The notes beneath the pieces are model-generated. The model was not told the DNA's origin, ran no database searches, and saw only the letters and a list, made by a program, of their open reading frames with translations. This document shows positions 63,358 to 64,000 of a stretch of 64,000 nt of DNA, in pieces; positions within the stretch are counted from its first letter, which is position 1; each line of letters opens with the position of its first letter. The position numbers were made by a program, and so were the translations under genes. The DNA comes from Pseudomonas sp. L5B5 (GTDB lineage: Bacteria; Pseudomonadota; Gammaproteobacteria; Pseudomonadales; Pseudomonadaceae), in the NCBI RefSeq assembly GCF_020520285.1, contig NZ_CP084742.1, forward strand, positions 5,146,001 through 5,210,000. Reading direction: 5' to 3'.

Positions 63358-64000
63358 TCAGATCGCTGTACCGAGTTGGAAGATGGGCAGGTACATGGCC
63401 AGCACCAGGGCACCGACGATACTGCCCAGGACGACCATGATCAAAGGCTCCATGAGACTGGCCAGGCTGTCCACCAGGTTGTCCACCTCGGCCTCATAAT
63501 GCACGGCGACCTTTTCCAGCAGATGATCGAGGGTTCCGGACTCTTCGCCGATGGCGGTCATCTGGATCGCCATCGCGGGAAAGACGCCGCTGGCGCGCAT
63601 GGCGAAGTTCAGTTGCATGCCGCTGGCGACCTGCAGGCGGATGCGCTCCACCGCCTGACGGTGCACGTTGTTGCCACTGGCTCCCGCGGCATACTCCAGA
63701 GCCTGGATCAGTGGCACACCAGCGGCGAACGTGGTGGCCAAGGTCCGGGCCAGGCGGGCCACGGCAGCCTTGTGCAGCAAGGGGCCGGTGAGCGGCAGGC
63801 GCAACAGGCCGGCATCCAGTCCATCGCGCAGGCGCGAGGAGCGTCGAAAAGCCAGGCGTGCACCGAATCCCAGCCCCAGGCAGGTGGCCAGAAGGCCCGC
63901 GCCGTGGTCCTGGATGAAATGCGAGAGGCTGATGACCCCGCGAGTCAGCAGCGGCAGTTGTGCGTTGAAACCGGCGAACAGGCTCTGGAACTGCGGGACG
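63358..64000 (-). CDS. pilC: Type IV pilus inner-membrane platform protein PilC, 3' part (truncated by window edge)
   Basis: About 214 C-terminal residues; the frame is open without a stop to base 64000 and the 5' end lies beyond the window. Visible signatures are RTLATTFAAGVPLIQALEYA, AMAIQMTAIGEESGTLDHLL and the final VVLGSIVGALVLAMYLPIF helix, all from the second GspF/PilC domain. PilC connects PilB/PilT motors to the pilus base. pilD follows after two bases. The complete gene and pilB would lie to the right. Confidence 0.95.
   Translation of the reverse strand, partial: VPQFQSLFAGFNAQLPLLTRGVISLSHFIQDHGAGLLATCLGLGFGARLAFRRSSRLRDGLDAGLLRLPLTGPLLHKAAVARLARTLATTFAAGVPLIQALEYAAGASGNNVHRQAVERIRLQVASGMQLNFAMRASGVFPAMAIQMTAIGEESGTLDHLLEKVAVHYEAEVDNLVDSLASLMEPLIMVVLGSIVGALVLAMYLPIFQLGTAI

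Overview
The window comes from a high-GC gammaproteobacterium, almost certainly a Pseudomonas of the fluorescens/protegens/chlororaphis type. The evidence is a run of genes in the order familiar from Pseudomonas genomes (cstA-ybdD-yjiA, glyA-morA, ettA, gdhA, lon-like protease, fklB, ispB-rplU-rpmA-obg-proB, rpsT, murJ-ribF-ileS-lspA-fkpB-ispH, minor pilins, thiO-pilR, bamD-rluD-pgeF-clpB, tRNAs, ndh, yacG-coaE-pilD-pilC), several small Pseudomonas-restricted proteins (PA4575, PA4570 and PP0621 families, DUF1780, DUF3094), and Pseudomonas-style REP hairpins between genes. I see no insertion sequence, prophage, integrase, CRISPR array or rRNA gene.

Layout. 1-2045: the 3' part of cstA, then ybdD and the CobW-type GTPase yjiA (pyruvate/peptide uptake). 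1981-4892 (minus): a dicarboxylate-type symporter followed by two FCD-family GntR regulators, with two GntR-like operator sites upstream. 5236-10532 (minus): glyA and the large PAS-GGDEF-EAL protein MorA. 10533-11109: a gap holding a frameshifted transporter remnant. 11110-18000: ettA, gdhA, a short-coiled-coil Gre factor, a small lipoprotein, a DUF4105 membrane-associated protein and a DUF3015 protein. 18145-26793: a Lon-family protease, small conserved proteins, a large lipoprotein, UPF0114, fklB, an apparently Fur-regulated PA4570-family gene, a YjdM-type zinc ribbon protein and ispB. 27173-39052: ribosomal proteins L21, L27 and S20, obg, proB, creA, and the murJ/ribF/ileS/lspA/fkpB/ispH block. 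39053-46391: a degenerate-looking type IV pilus minor pilin locus, thiO, pilR, a PP0621-family protein and bamD. 46542-50921: rluD, pgeF and clpB with a heat-shock promoter. 51217-51629: four tRNAs (Asn, Pro, Lys, Pro). 51735-57612: a Roc/Sad-like phosphorelay (BvgS-type hybrid kinase, REC-EAL protein, divergent NarL-type regulator). 57709-64000: ndh, small DUF proteins, a two-gene membrane operon, then yacG-coaE-pilD and the 3' part of pilC.

How the genes fit together. Most are housekeeping: translation (ileS, rplU, rpmA, rpsT, ettA, obg, rluD, tRNAs), envelope biogenesis (murJ, bamD, lspA, pgeF, ispB, ispH), cofactors (ribF, coaE, thiO), amino acids (gdhA, proB, glyA) and protein quality control (clpB, Lon-like protease, FKBPs). 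The accessory interest lies in surface attachment and c-di-GMP control. MorA and the Roc-like EAL regulator can both turn over c-di-GMP. The type IV pilus minor pilin operon has kept pilV, pilW, pilX and pilE, but pilY1/pilY2 are reduced to a 116-residue remnant-like ORF and pilS is absent beside a pilR whose receiver acidic pocket has changed. No convincing wholly new system was found. The best leads are the decaying pilus control/adhesin module, the tandem GntR-transporter operon, the duplicated tRNA-Pro unit, and a cysteine-free thioredoxin-like protein coupled to a CbiM-like membrane protein.
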